Source: Sporisorium sorghi (Eukaryota; Basidiomycota; Ustilaginomycetes; Ustilaginales; Ustilaginaceae). Taken from it: a stretch of 31,770 nt of DNA. The notes under the pieces were generated by a model. That model was given only the letters and a program-made list of their open reading frames with translations. It had not been told where the DNA came from and did not search any database. The DNA is taken from positions 1,472 to 33,241 of the forward strand of contig JALCCG010000237.1 of assembly GCA_023212695.1 (NCBI GenBank), in the 5' to 3' direction. The position numbers and the translations under genes are program-made. Positions 1-10,276 of this stretch are shown piece by piece; the stretch's first letter is position 1, and every line of letters starts with the position of its first letter.

Positions 1-727
1 TATTACCCTCCAAGTCTGCCTGTCTCATCGTTATTATCCCCCCCCCCCCCCCCCCCCACCTCGCAGGAACAACCAAACAAGCAACACCTTGACTATGCTT
101 CAGGGGTCAAGCGGTCAGCTCGACTGTGCTCGAAGAAGAGAACTGCAGGAACCGACAACTTCGCACACTCTCCGCACACTCAAGCTTCAGCCCCTGTCAA
201 CCTTCTTTTCCGAGACGCTTCAAGACAAACACCTGACATTGAAGCGGTGCTTGGCGTCCTTGCTTGAGGCTCCGATCTGGCGTTTGAGGAGGGGCCCCTT
301 GTTTCGCACCTCTTGCTTTCATACACTCCCGCTTTCTTGCACTCTGTGCAAGCTCGCTCGCTCTTCCTCGCACCATTCGAGATCCAGGCAGACAGACAGT
401 GTGCGATGAGATCAAGAGGTCGGTGCGGATGACATGCTGCAACTGACCCCTAAGTCAACGAGCTGATGAGCAAGAGCCGAACCTGTCACTAAAGGAAGCT
501 TCGAAAGGGGCTCTCTGCATTTGACAGAATCGGGCGATCGGGACAGCGTCATCTACAGATGAAAATTTCAACGACGAGAAAAAGTCGAGCTTTTGCCGCG
601 AAGATTCACAGGGGCTCTGGATCTTCCACGACCAACAACCGTCACAGTCGCACGTACAGCTCTTCGAGCGTTGAGCAGAACTCGAAGCAGTGGTGCTCTT
701 TGTGCACGCTCGAATGTAGCCGGTGCG
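1..727. other. Upstream intergenic region, no gene seen
   Basis: The only marked structure is a run of 20 cytosines at 38-57, followed by a CT-rich stretch. Short open frames here lack good starts and have no recognisable protein character. The last few hundred bases presumably include the promoter and leader of the gene starting at 728. The extreme left end could belong to a gene outside the window, but nothing supports this. Confidence 0.5.
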
Positions 728-1177
728 ATGGCCAACGGCGGTCCACGCGATGACCAGCCCCATTCTTACCCGCACGCGACCGCCTCGTTCACAGCCACGC
801 TCCGGCAGATCCATGCTACGCTCGCGCGCACCTCTCACGACGAGACGCTACTTGGCGACGATGCATGGCCTAGCATCCTGAAGCGCATACACACGGCGCT
901 GGATACGGGCAAACCCATCACGGGCGCCGGACCGCAGCGCGGCCTGCCGATGGACGTGGTGGTGCAGACGCTCAAGGCGAGCTGGCACATCGACGGCACC
1001 TGGCCCGTCGGGCCTAACGCCATGCAGGTGCTCGAAGAGCAGAGTAGGGAGAAGGCGAAGGCGGACAAGGGGCCGGAGGCGAAGCAGGATCCTAGCCCGG
1101 ACGATGTCGCCGAGGCCTACAGGAGAAGGGGCGTGCGCGTTGACGAGCCGCTCAAGGTCGATGATGACGATTGGTGA
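728..1177 (+). CDS. Small hydrophilic protein of unknown function
   Basis: An intronless 149-residue frame begins at the ATG at 728 (context GTGCGATGG) and ends in TGA. The frame stays open upstream of 728, but there is no in-frame ATG there, so 728 is the natural start. The middle (about residues 20-100) is mixed alpha/beta in character, with a GLPMDVVVQTLKASWHIDG stretch. It is followed by a Lys/Glu/Ala-rich charged segment (about 104-125) and a very acidic tail ending VDDDDW. No signal peptide or membrane segment is visible. I do not recognise the family. It converges on the heme peroxidase gene with about 270 bp between stops, much of it A-rich. Consistent codon use and the conserved-looking tail make a real gene likely. 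Confidence 0.6.
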   Translation: MANGGPRDDQPHSYPHATASFTATLRQIHATLARTSHDETLLGDDAWPSILKRIHTALDTGKPITGAGPQRGLPMDVVVQTLKASWHIDGTWPVGPNAMQVLEEQSREKAKADKGPEAKQDPSPDDVAEAYRRRGVRVDEPLKVDDDDW

Positions 1178-1391
1178 CGCTGCCATCCACACGTTCCTTG
1201 TGCAGGAGTGGCCGATCGACCAGCACAACTCCACTTCTGCACATGCAGACACTTAAGCAACGCTCGGCACCTCGCCCGAAACGAGGACGCAATCCGAACA
1301 AGCCTCGTCCTTCTAATCACACACAATCGTCTCACTGTAGAAACACGGCTCGCTTTTGTACAAACAGCTGCGTCTATTGATACCCGATACA

Positions 1392-1438
1392 CCAAAGAAA
1401 AGGGAAAAATAAAATAAATAAAAAAATAAAAAAAAAAT
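1392..1438. repeat. A-rich low-complexity tract between convergent 3' ends
   Basis: This is an almost pure A tract interrupted by G and T (AAAATAAATAAA-like). It lies between the stops of the hypothetical gene (+) and the peroxidase gene (-). It contains AATAAA-like hexamers and may serve 3'-end formation for the plus-strand gene. Confidence 0.6.
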
Positions 1439-1449
1439 TGCTGACGACA

Positions 1450-2436
1450 CTAAAGCTTGGCCTGAGGCGCCTTGTTGTGTGCCTTTTCGTTCTGGCGAGC
1501 GAGCGGGTCAGCCTCGCCGTCCTTGCCCGTGCCGGGTGCGCCGGGGAGAGGCGACTTTTGAGGGGCCGACTTGTACTCGGCCTTGTACTGCTTCATCTTG
1601 TCGGCACGAGCGATGCCGGACTCGTCGCGGTAGACGCCCAATTCAATCAGCTTGGCAAACACCTTTGCAAAGTCGGCAAAGAACGCGTCGCGGTCCTCGG
1701 CGTACTTCTCGACCCAGGGGCGGAACTTGTCGTCCTGGATCAACGCGTAGTCCGTGGGGAGCATCATGAGGGGTTCGTCGTCGTCGTCGGCACCGGGCGC
1801 CTTGGCGACGTACTGGAAGGGACCGTCCCACTTCTTGGGCGACCACTTGAGCTTGAGCAGCAGCTTGTAGTATTGGTTCGAGAAGCGCGTTGGCGAGTTG
1901 ACCCAGGGGCCCTCGAAGCCGGAGCGGTCCGAGTGGCATCGTCCGAGGTTGTGCGCGCCCGAGAGCGCGACGATCTCCTGGTCGTTGAAACCCATGCGGT
2001 AGAAGATGAAGCGCAGGTGGTCGGCACCCTGCGCTCCATCGGGCAGACGACCGCGAGGTGGCAGGCGAGAGTCGTCGGCAAAGTCGGTGCGGCCAGGCTT
2101 CCACTGAATCGAGGGACCGCCCATGGCCTCGATGGCAACCACACCGGCGAGCGTCCAGAGATCGGCATAGGTGATCCACGAGTGCTTCTCCTTGATGGGC
2201 TCGAGGAAGACACGAGCGTGCTGAAGACCGGCGTTGGCAGGGTCGCCACCTTCAGCCTCGTAGCGCATGCCAGCGCCGTTGGATCCGCCCGTGTCAGACT
2301 CGGCGCAGTAGGTACCGCTAGCGTGCCATGCGAGACGCACGAGAACGGGACCGGCGGAACCGTCATCGTACTCGGGCTGCTTGAGGACAGCGATGATGTC
2401 CTTCTTGACGGCGTCGTAGTCTCCCTGCTTGGACAT
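1450..2436 (-). CDS. Class I heme peroxidase, cytochrome c peroxidase-like
   Basis: An intronless 328-residue protein starting at the ATG whose complement is 2434-2436. It is a plant/fungal class I peroxidase, which reduces H2O2 using heme. The distal motif VRLAWHASG holds R34, W37 and H38. The proximal motif [12 protein letters not shown] holds H162. The radical-site Trp (W178 in GPW) and the Asp that hydrogen-bonds the proximal His (D229 in LPTDYALI) are also kept, so the catalytic set is complete. The C-terminal 40 residues are Lys/Ala/Pro-rich and dispensable-looking. From this start there is no mitochondrial presequence, unlike classical Ccp1, so a cytosolic heme-binding peroxidase of the CcP/APx-hybrid type is more likely. 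The frame stays open upstream, with one ATG at 2586, but that extension is Ser/Pro-rich and lacks arginines. The physiological electron donor (cytochrome c or another) cannot be read from sequence. Confidence 0.95.
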   Translation of the reverse strand: MSKQGDYDAVKKDIIAVLKQPEYDDGSAGPVLVRLAWHASGTYCAESDTGGSNGAGMRYEAEGGDPANAGLQHARVFLEPIKEKHSWITYADLWTLAGVVAIEAMGGPSIQWKPGRTDFADDSRLPPRGRLPDGAQGADHLRFIFYRMGFNDQEIVALSGAHNLGRCHSDRSGFEGPWVNSPTRFSNQYYKLLLKLKWSPKKWDGPFQYVAKAPGADDDDEPLMMLPTDYALIQDDKFRPWVEKYAEDRDAFFADFAKVFAKLIELGVYRDESGIARADKMKQYKAEYKSAPQKSPLPGAPGTGKDGEADPLARQNEKAHNKAPQAKL

Positions 2437-3554
2437 TGTGGCGGCGGTGGATGACGAATGAAAAGGTGATGATGGTTGGAAAGCGGAAAGAAGCAACGAG
2501 CTCAAATTTGGATTTGCAAGGAGCGCAGGTGTGGGGCAGTCAGTGGGCCAATGAAGAGGAGTGGATTGGCTGTGGCTGGACTGCATCAAAGGGGTTTGAG
2601 AAACAGAAGTGAAGCACAGGCGGTTGTGAAAGCTCAGCTTTCGAGCTGTGGCGGGGGTTGTCAACTGCAGAAACCGGAGAAGCGGGCTTCGAGAGGGTTC
2701 CGTCAAACGCTTGGTGGGAGAGAGAGAGACAGCGCCTTGAATCGGACACAATCAGAACCGCTCAACGCCACTTGTGTCTTATCGCTCGCGAGCTTTAGCG
2801 CTTTGCTCTTTTTCGCCACCCGCTGTTGTTTCGCAACACCATCCTCCATTGCCTGCCCGTATTCTCATTCCCTCATCTCTCTCATGATCAAGCTGGATGC
2901 TTGTCTTTGGCTCAGTTTTTCCTATCGCAAGACCCTTACGTGATGCCTCGGAGCGTCGATCCGCTTGCAGGAAAAACAGCTGAGCTCGGCTGTTCCGGTC
3001 GATGGCACAATTTCCCTAGCGAAATGAGAAAAAGTGCAGCACACTGTCAATGTGCACCTCTTGGCTTCGATCGGAGAGAAAGAAAAAAAGAAAAAGAAAA
3101 AAAAAGAAAAAGAAAAAAACCCCGTGTTTTTCTGAGAAAAAGGAACAATTTCAGGATCGCAGTTGCATAGCGGCCACGCATCCGGCTCTCACACTCACTT
3201 TGCCGGTCGTCATCGTTTGTTCGCACTGAACCACACTGAGCTCTACCTCATCTTCACTCTAGCAATGCAACAAGCTTGGCCAAGAAACAGCTCGACGTCG
3301 ACATGATACCAGTGCCGTCAAGATGAAACAAGCCTCTGTATCGATGTGCTGACGATCAAAGGAGCTGGTGGCACACAAGGCCTCGGCTGAGAATCGCGTG
3401 AAAAGCAGTTTACGGGAGCAAAGGCCTACATCAATGCTCACACCAATCTAACACTTATGCTGATGCCCGATCTATCTTGCGCCATATCGGGCAAACACTG
3501 CATCTCGAGATCTAGGGTATCGTTAGCATCGTGCTCGAGCAACCTTGTACAGAA
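2437..3554. other. Intergenic region between two minus-strand genes
   Basis: This stretch should hold the promoter and leader of the peroxidase gene (2437 upward) and the 3' end of the PXA-domain gene. A purine-rich A/G microsatellite lies at 3077-3119. The short open frames have no protein character, and I see no further gene. Confidence 0.5.
3077..3119. repeat. A(n)G purine microsatellite
   Basis: Irregular repeats of AAAAAG/AAAG type run for about 43 bases on the plus strand. It lies in the peroxidase upstream region, about 640 bp from that start codon. Confidence 0.8.
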
Positions 3555-5540
3555 CTAGGCTAGCGTCAGGTCGGGACACAGCGCTACAATCACTCGCTCC
3601 AACAACATAACAGCCAACAGCGTATTGGGTCCTGCCGCTTGCGCCGAGCAAAATGGCTCGAGCCACGCCGTGAGTCGTTGCACCTGGATCTGAGCATCTT
3701 GCATGCGGGCTGCCGCATCGCCTCGACGCAGTCCTACTTGGGCGCTGCCCAGCAGCATTCTCCTCATCAACCACGGCAGCAAGGCTTCCTCGCCCGTATC
3801 ATTCGATCGCTTGGTGCCGCTGACCAGCCGCAGTCGAAGTCGGATCCACTCGGCTTCTTGCATCTCCACGTCCGGATCGGGGACCGAGGGTGGCAGGTGT
3901 CCATCTGGCAGCAAGATCCTGCGTAGCTCGCGCACCGCTTTCGTCAACTTCTGCGTGTCTCTTAACTCGGCGTTGACTCTGTGCATGGTCATGCGATTGA
4001 CTGAGTCAGCCAGCCCTGTCGTGATCAACGTCGTCCGTGCGAGACCAAAGAGTGAACGCAACACTGCATGTGCGCTGGTCTGCAGTATTTCCTCTGCTGC
4101 ATCGAGCCAGTTGCCAACATAGTCTGGAGGCAGCTCTGCCTCGGCGCCGGTCTCTAGTCCGTCTTGCTTGCCTTCGCCCTCTCCCTCTTCCTGCAGACCT
4201 TGCGTGAGATCGGCGTGCTGCATCTGCGCCAAATTGGAATCAATAGCCGATGAGCGTCCTTGTGCTGTGATCGTGTCCTCGGTGCTGGTGTTGAACGTGC
4301 GAGAAGGATAGCGTCCATGCATCTTGCGCTCGAAAAGGCTTCCGGTCGATATCGAAGACGGGAAAGCGCCTTTGAGGCTGGACGATCGTTTGAGGCTGCC
4401 CAAGCCGTCTTGCTTGCACGTGTGCTTCTGCATCTGATGCAAGCGCCTCTTACGAGCACGATGAACGTTGAAGAGGTCCAGGTAAGCGCGCACTAGAAAC
4501 GGCAGCGCTGTCAAGACAAGGAACGACCAGGCCTGCAAAAGCATCGCTGGCAGCCGGGCGAGCACGATGAGAATGGCGGAAACAGCTCTGTCGCCCAACG
4601 CACTGCGATCAGTTGTAGAGACTGGCTGATCGTTTGCGTCGATGCCTGAGAGAGACGGAAGAACAGGATCGTTCGCCCATCCAGCCGCGTCTAGCACCTT
4701 GTGCATGCTCTGCACAAAGAACCATGGGCGGAACGATCGAGCAAGAGCTCCTCTGAGCACCGTCACGAGCACGTCGCGCACGATGAACTTTTCCGTGTCG
4801 GGAGCATACTCGTCGGCGGGCAGCAGCGACGAGAGCAGATTCAACACTGCGATTCGAAGGTAAGCCATGTCGATCTTGCCGTCCAGAGAGCCCGTCGTCG
4901 CATCGAGGCCTGGATGTGGGGATGCAGCATAGAACTGCTGAGCCAGTTGCAACGGCGAGACATGTGGAGAAGCGCTCGCACACCCATCCAGCACTTGTTG
5001 ATACTGCGGCGGCAGTTGCTCGTGGACCTGCTGACGTCGTTGTTCATCGTGTTCGCATTGGGATGCAATCGACGGTGATATTGAGAGGGATGGTTGCGGA
5101 CCCAAGGGCGCCCATACGCTCTCTGCTTTGCTCTGGGCTTGTCTGAAATCGTAGCAGTGTTGGCGTAGAATGAGAGGAATGTCGTGAGAGAGCAAGAGTT
5201 GGATTCTAGTCAAGTTGGCATCGGAAGGTGACCTGGATGCGTGTATGTCGCCTTCGAGCGCAGAGAAAGAGTCAGCAGCACTCCCAGCTGTTTGACGCTC
5301 TACAATGGTGTGGATGACCGAAGTGATGATCGAAGTGATCTGCGTCAGGAACTCGCGATCGGGCGTCAACTTGCTGTACCATGGCAGCACGGTCTCGCGC
5401 AGCAGGTAGGCGAGCAGCAAGTAGACCTCATGGTCCAAATCGGCATCGTGCGTGATGTGAGGCGCCTCCGCCGACGGCGGCAGATCTTGGAAGAGGATGC
5501 GGCGGTAGAACGCCCGCTCTGCCGCTACGTCCTTGCCCAT
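3555..5540 (-). CDS. PXA-domain membrane protein (sorting-nexin related)
   Basis: An intronless 661-residue protein with its ATG at 5538-5540 (complement) and TAG at 3555-3557. Residues about 35-280 resemble a PXA (PX-associated) domain, with a hydrophobic DHEVYLLLAYLLRETVLPWY start, a helical middle and a VRDVLVTVLRGALARSFRPWF segment. A long hydrophobic stretch at about 317-358 could span or embed in a membrane. A Ser/Arg-rich basic linker (360-430) and an acidic linker (440-475) follow. The C-terminal helical region (about 475-660) resembles the nexin-C region of Mdm1/SNX13-type proteins. No PX or RGS domain is evident, which is closer to yeast Pxa1-like proteins than to full Mdm1. Proteins of this kind act at the ER, vacuole or endosome and in contact sites or trafficking. 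That role is inferred from the family. Confidence 0.8.
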   Translation of the reverse strand: MGKDVAAERAFYRRILFQDLPPSAEAPHITHDADLDHEVYLLLAYLLRETVLPWYSKLTPDREFLTQITSIITSVIHTIVERQTAGSAADSFSALEGDIHASRSPSDANLTRIQLLLSHDIPLILRQHCYDFRQAQSKAESVWAPLGPQPSLSISPSIASQCEHDEQRRQQVHEQLPPQYQQVLDGCASASPHVSPLQLAQQFYAASPHPGLDATTGSLDGKIDMAYLRIAVLNLLSSLLPADEYAPDTEKFIVRDVLVTVLRGALARSFRPWFFVQSMHKVLDAAGWANDPVLPSLSGIDANDQPVSTTDRSALGDRAVSAILIVLARLPAMLLQAWSFLVLTALPFLVRAYLDLFNVHRARKRRLHQMQKHTCKQDGLGSLKRSSSLKGAFPSSISTGSLFERKMHGRYPSRTFNTSTEDTITAQGRSSAIDSNLAQMQHADLTQGLQEEGEGEGKQDGLETGAEAELPPDYVGNWLDAAEEILQTSAHAVLRSLFGLARTTLITTGLADSVNRMTMHRVNAELRDTQKLTKAVRELRRILLPDGHLPPSVPDPDVEMQEAEWIRLRLRLVSGTKRSNDTGEEALLPWLMRRMLLGSAQVGLRRGDAAARMQDAQIQVQRLTAWLEPFCSAQAAGPNTLLAVMLLERVIVALCPDLTLA

Positions 5541-5623
5541 CGTCGGCTGCGGCGGAGCGTATAGTGTTGATTGTCTCTAAGAAAGGGTTCAAGCGCGATC
5601 AAGCGCGTGTCCCAACTGATGTC

Positions 5624-5624
<1 letters not shown>

Positions 5625-5660
<36 letters not shown>
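5625..5660. repeat. Poly(A) tract, A36
   Basis: Thirty-six uninterrupted adenines on the plus strand (poly-T on the coding strand of the PXA gene), 85 bp upstream of that gene's start codon. A second A11 tract follows at 5676-5686. Such poly(dA:dT) tracts exclude nucleosomes in fungal promoters. The length may also be unstable or mis-assembled. Confidence 0.9.
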
Positions 5661-5662
<2 letters not shown>

Positions 5663-5984
5663 CGAAAAATCTGTCAAAAAAAAAAAGGAACGCAAAGCTG
5701 CAAACAACGTTCCCACGCCACTCGCCGTGCACTCACAGCGACAGGCTTCACTTGACAGTCGAGTGCCGCTCAATGGCGAATGGCCGATGGTGTGCGTGAT
5801 TGCATTGCGCCTATTCAACCCACTCGACTGGACAACTCCGGAACACGGCGCTTCTAACCGGATTGGCCTTGTCCGTCTCGGTTGCCGTTGCCGTTTTGCG
5901 ACGCTTGACCAAGCGAAAGGCACCCGATCTTTGACCGAGATGGATGCTCTTTTTGTCCCCCACGCCACGCCCAAACCTCGTTAA

Positions 5985-5998
5985 CCCCCCCCCCCCCC
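5985..5998. repeat. Poly(C) tract, C14
   Basis: Fourteen uninterrupted cytosines in the divergent promoter region, one of several C/G homopolymers in this window. Confidence 0.9.
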
Positions 5999-6598
5999 AC
6001 CGAGCCGCACACAAAACTCGCCATCCGCATCTGAGCTTGCTTGGCGTTTGTGGCAGCTACGGCCATCTCCCACGCTTGGTGTGAGAGCTAAACCTAAACC
6101 AATGCCGTAATTGCGACGCCGGTCAAGAGGCCACAGTCTCAAGCGAGCTGCAAGCACGGAGCAATCTCGCTCCAAACTAACTCTCGCTTAACCTGTCTCG
6201 GTTGCCCGTCTATTGGTGGGCTTGCGTTCCTACTCGCTCCAACGCCTCCATGCATCATCGCCGCTCCTGCTCCCGTTTTTTCATAGCCGGTAGCATAGTT
6301 GCTCCAAGCCGTGTCAAGCCCTTCTTTCGGCAGCATCAAGCATGTGCACATCCTTTCCTGATCTCCTCTCAATTTCTTCCGAGCGTTGTCATGCGGAAAG
6401 TTCACCGAGACTCGCTCGTCTGTGCTGCTTGTTTAAGCACGCATCGCACATCATTTGATCAAGTCCCACACCACCACTGTTTGCACCTGCATCGTGGGCG
6501 GTTGCCCAATCTCATTCCATAAACGAGCAACCTGCAATCATCCGGCACCCGCCTCCTCTCTTGCTCTCTGGCCTCCCATTGGTTGACCGCTTTATCGT

Positions 6599-6621
6599 CG
6601 CATCGCATCGCATCGCATCGC
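6599..6621. repeat. CGCAT pentanucleotide repeat
   Basis: About four and a half tandem copies of CGCAT, roughly 620 bp upstream of the invertase start codon. Confidence 0.85.
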
Positions 6622-6986
6622 CGCGCCTGTCCCTGCGCTTTTCTCTGGTGGTCACCATGCTCACGTCCACTTCATTAGCTGCGATAACACCGTTCAACGG
6701 CACACATGGACGTGCATTCGTACTGCACGGTGTGACCATGCATCCACCCGCTCGACGTCGTTTTTTTCGCCACCTCGGTTTCACCACTCGTCCTTAGCCT
6801 GGTTCCTGTTGATCCGTGACCGTTGCCCCATTCATTTACTGCCTCGCTTAACCCACCTTCTCCCACGCATTGTCGTCGCCGCACTCTTGCACCCTCACTC
6901 GCTTCTGCCTGTCTGGTCTTGTCTCGGTCGATCATACAGTGACCCCTGGTCCTGACCCTCTTCGGTCCCCAGTTTCCGCGATCGTG

Positions 6987-6999
6987 CCTATATAACCAC
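6987..6999 (+). promoter_or_regulatory. TATA box of the invertase gene
   Basis: The sequence CCTATATAACCAC contains a consensus TATATAA at 6989-6995. It lies 247 bp upstream of the invertase ATG. The intervening leader is pyrimidine-rich and contains no ATG at all, as expected for an efficiently translated 5' UTR. The same 13 bases recur at 22793-22805 before the acyl-CoA ligase gene. A second, weaker TATA-like site (TTATAAG, 7189-7195) lies closer to the ATG. Confidence 0.6.
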
Positions 7000-7241
7000 C
7001 AACTCCTTGCACCTTGTCAACCCTCTGCAATCCCATCCCCCATCCCAAATCTCGACGTGCTCTCTCGACGCCGGTCCTTTCGTGTTCCAGTGCCACTCGC
7101 ATCTCGTCGGCCAATTCCTTCTCATCGCCGCACATTTCACACTCCGCTGCGTGCACATCCTTTCCAAGTCCGCCCATCCTCATCCTCCTTATAAGTAGCC
7201 GATCGAGTCGTCATCGTCCCCTTCTCCTCTTCGCCTCCATC

Positions 7242-9029
7242 ATGAAGTCTAGCTTCGTCGGCGCTGCCCTGGCAACGCTCGCTGCTGCCTATGTACGCGC
7301 TGCTCCCTCGCCCGCCAACCCCTTCGACCTCATTGCCAAACCCGTTCAACCCAGGATGGACCATGGTGTCGCCCAACTCGATGCCAGCGCCAAGGGCCAA
7401 TGCCTCTACTCGAACGGCGGCTCCTCGCTTGCCGGCCACCAGCCGCATCTCTACACCGAGCCCGTTCGTCCTCAGATCCACTTCTCGCCCACCGTCAACT
7501 TCATGAACGACCCCAACGGTCTCGTTTACAGCAACGGCACCTGGCACCTCTTCTACCAGTACAACCCCACCCAGAACGTCGCCGGCAACCAGCACTGGGG
7601 TCACGCCGTCTCCACCGACTTGTACCACTGGAAGAACCTCCCCATCGCCATCCTTCCTGAGAAGGAGGGCGAGGGCATCTTCAGTGGCAATGCCGTCATC
7701 GACTTTGAAAACACCTCCGGCTTCTTTGACGAGTCGGTCCCCAAGGACCAGCGCATCGTCGCCATGTACACGCTCAACACCCCGACCTCCCAGACGCAGC
7801 ACCTGGCCTACTCGTCCGACGGCGTCCACTTCACCAAGTATCCCAAGGCGGTCATCTCGCGCGACCAGACCCAGTTCCGCGACCCCAAGGTCTTCTGGGA
7901 CGAAAAGTCCAAGCAGTGGATCGTCGTTCTGGCTCTGTCGCAAGAGTTCGGCATCGTCTTCTACGCATCCCCCAACCTGAAAGATTGGAAACCGGTGGGT
8001 CGTTTCCAGTCGTACGGCATCCTTGGCTACCAGTACGAGTGCCCCGATCTCTTCCAAGTGCCTGTCGAGGGCGGTCCCGACGACGGCAAGATGATGTGGG
8101 TGCTGGCCATTTCGATCAACCCGGGTGCTCCCGTCGGTGGCTCCTTTGTTCAGTACTGGGTTGGCGACTGGGATGGCTCCAACTTCCACCCCCGCGACAA
8201 CGCCGTCAGGACCATGGACTTTAGCAAGGACTTCTACGCCTTCAGCAGCTGGAGCAACAGCCCGGGCAAAAAGGCTTACGCTATTGCATGGGCCAACAAC
8301 TGGCAGTACTCGCAGGTTGTGCCAACTGCGCCGTTCCGTTCGGTCCAGAGTCTGCCGCGCGAGCTCACGCTCAAGTACTATCGCCCCACTCCGCAGTTTG
8401 GCGACCTGATCCTCAACAACAAGCCCGCCGACCTGTCTGTGCTTAAACCCAAGACGCTCTACAAGTCCCCAAGCGGCCACCACTCCGGCAACAAGACGGT
8501 TCAGCTCAACGGTAAGGGTGCCTTCGACATCACCGCCACCTTCAAGCTGCCTGCCAACGTCAACATCACCTACAACACCATCGGCTCGTTCGAGATCTTT
8601 GCCGGCGATGGCAAGCAGAGTGTCAAGACCGGCATCCAGATGGGCGAGCCCACTTTCGTCTACATCGACCGACGTGGTGCTGGCCAGTCGTTTGCGGCAC
8701 GCAACCCGTTCTTCACCGACAAGACTTCCGGCATCGTCCGCTACGAGGCCAAGTACACCGACAGCCAGTACGTGCTGAGCTACCTCAAGCCGTCCGAGTA
8801 CCTCGACACCACGGGCAAGGACCAGTACATCAAGCTGCAGGCCGTCGTCGACAGGTCCATCATCGAGGTGTTTGTCAACGACGGCGAGCTCGCCGGCACT
8901 TCGGTCTTCTACTTTGACAACGACCAGGTGCCTGCCAAGGTGGCTGTCTCGATCGGCGACGACAAGCTCCGGCTCGTCGATCTCGAGGTCAAGGCGCTCG
9001 ACTCGATCTGGACCGACTGCAAGAAGTGA
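7242..9029 (+). CDS. suc2: Secreted invertase (beta-fructofuranosidase, GH32)
   Basis: A 595-residue intronless GH32 enzyme that hydrolyses sucrose to glucose and fructose outside the cell. The first ATG after the TATA box is at 7242 and opens a clear signal peptide (MKSSFVGAALATLAAAYVRAA). The three GH32 hallmarks are intact. NFMNDPNG (86-93) carries the nucleophile D90, FRDP (212-215) carries the transition-state stabiliser D214, and YECPD (265-269) carries the acid/base E266. A C-terminal beta-sandwich module fills about 420-590, with the typical DRSIIEVFVNDG segment. Several N-glycosylation sequons (NGT, NTS, NKT, NIT) fit secretion. Length is typical for fungal invertases. In Ustilago maydis the corresponding apoplastic invertase is called Suc2. 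I use that symbol by family resemblance. An exo-inulinase is the main alternative. Confidence 0.96.
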   Translation: MKSSFVGAALATLAAAYVRAAPSPANPFDLIAKPVQPRMDHGVAQLDASAKGQCLYSNGGSSLAGHQPHLYTEPVRPQIHFSPTVNFMNDPNGLVYSNGTWHLFYQYNPTQNVAGNQHWGHAVSTDLYHWKNLPIAILPEKEGEGIFSGNAVIDFENTSGFFDESVPKDQRIVAMYTLNTPTSQTQHLAYSSDGVHFTKYPKAVISRDQTQFRDPKVFWDEKSKQWIVVLALSQEFGIVFYASPNLKDWKPVGRFQSYGILGYQYECPDLFQVPVEGGPDDGKMMWVLAISINPGAPVGGSFVQYWVGDWDGSNFHPRDNAVRTMDFSKDFYAFSSWSNSPGKKAYAIAWANNWQYSQVVPTAPFRSVQSLPRELTLKYYRPTPQFGDLILNNKPADLSVLKPKTLYKSPSGHHSGNKTVQLNGKGAFDITATFKLPANVNITYNTIGSFEIFAGDGKQSVKTGIQMGEPTFVYIDRRGAGQSFAARNPFFTDKTSGIVRYEAKYTDSQYVLSYLKPSEYLDTTGKDQYIKLQAVVDRSIIEVFVNDGELAGTSVFYFDNDQVPAKVAVSIGDDKLRLVDLEVKALDSIWTDCKK

Positions 9030-9839
9030 AGCTACTCCCTTTCGCTTTCGATACCGCCGAGCCGTACAACGCTGGCAAAGCTTGCACTCGTTCTTTCATC
9101 ATCTACCTTGTAGACCAGTGTAGAACTCTCCTTCAATCAACACTTCTTCACTGTTAGTCTCGCGTTCGTGTGTGAATGAAAGTTAGATTGATGGCGGGAT
9201 CGCAACATGACGTCTTCCTTGCAATTGAGATCCTCGACGGCAGCCAGCATCGTCCTGACTGACAGAGAGCAGATTGAACAAGGACGTGGATACGCGCGAC
9301 GCCACTTCTGGCAAGGGACGACGGCTCGTCCGGCTATCTGCTTGCGTCTCTCTGAGCTGCCTGCTCGTCGTCACGGACAGATGACACTAAGGCTGAGACG
9401 CACGGCTGCGCGAGGGCACTTAGAGCGTGGCGATGGCTAGCTTTACTTCGAGCGAAGTTTCGAGACATCTAGCATGCAGTTTGCACACCGTGCGTACACG
9501 ATCGCGCTGACTCTTTGTTGAAAAGCCTTGTGACTGCTCGACTCAGACCTGAGAGCGTTGAAGCAGATGTGGACCACTGGCCAGCTGTTCTGTCGCGGCT
9601 GCGATGCGCCTCATTGCAGGGATTTGCGTGAAGGCTCGAGGTGAGATGCTGGTTGACCAGCCTTCCGTCCAGACTTTGAAGCAGCTCTGAATCGCGGCAG
9701 ACAGATTGGTTCTTGCGTGCTACTTCTTCAGTCGTGACCGTCCAGGGTGCATAGACTGGCTGCGGCTTCGACGGGCCCTGACAGGCGCCGCTTTGGAGGC
9801 GGTAGCCCACGCGGACGGGCTGCGAGCAGAAGCTGGTCT

Positions 9840-10020
9840 GCTACAACCATCCAGGAGAGCGAACAAATAACAGTCCACACCGCTTCGATCGCTGTCTTCT
9901 TGCACCTGCTCTCCCTGGTGCTCGTAGTTGACGAAGCGTTCCAGGAGCGCGTACAGGTTCTCAAGATCGCCTCTGAGCCCAGTTCGCGCAGTCTATGAGC
10001 ATCTCATCCACATCAACACA
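9840..10020 (-). pseudogene. Possible frame-broken coding relic
   Basis: On the minus strand, the stretch from about 10020 to 9964 reads VDEMLIDCANWAQRR and then hits a stop. A one-frame shift at about 9965-9972 reads on as GDLENLYALLERFVNYEHQ and continues to about 9840. The amino-acid make-up (Leu, Glu, Asp, aromatic residues) looks like real protein, unlike the Ser/Arg-rich reading of random GC-rich DNA. I read this as a decayed gene or mobile-element fragment. The family is not recognised, and chance cannot be excluded without a translated search. Confidence 0.3.
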
Positions 10021-10276
10021 AGCACGGTCGCACCCCGCTCTCCCGCGCCTGCTTCTCACAGCTTGCGAGCGATCGCAACCAAGCTGAGCTACCAGTATCG
10101 CTTGCTGCTCCAGCACGTCTCTGTGATGTCGCATCGTTGCTGACAAGGACGCCACCCCTCTTCGATGCCGCTGAATGGAAAGTTGCTCGACGCAACCACA
10201 ACCAAAGTGCGACTCAAAGAGGTCAGCACAGCTGGTGGATCGATGACAGCCCATCCGGACGAAAGTGATCTGAACA

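Larger units (their letters stand above)
5541..7241. other. Divergent intergenic region (PXA gene / invertase)
   Basis: This 1.7-kb promoter region lies between divergently transcribed genes. It holds A36 at 5625-5660, A11 at 5676-5686, C14 at 5985-5998, a CGCAT repeat at 6599-6621, and the invertase core promoter and leader from about 6987. Open frames that cross the homopolymers are artefacts of lysine or phenylalanine runs. I see no additional gene. Confidence 0.55.

Noticed and set aside
593..727. Upstream extension of the small hypothetical protein
   Set aside because: The frame is open but begins without ATG and is Arg/Ser-rich. ATG 728 has the better context.
1438..2454. Long plus-strand open frame (338 codons) opposite the peroxidase
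   Set aside because: It is the antisense shadow of a high-GC coding region. It is Val/Gly/Leu-rich with no motif, while the minus strand carries a complete heme peroxidase.
2437..2586. N-terminal extension of the peroxidase from ATG 2586 as a mitochondrial presequence
   Set aside because: The 50 extra residues are Ser/Pro-rich with almost no basic residues and no amphipathic helix, so they do not look like a targeting peptide.
7137..8483. 448-codon minus-strand open frame opposite the invertase
   Set aside because: Antisense shadow of GH32. Composition (Val, Gly, Asp, Glu) is typical of antisense GC3-rich genes.
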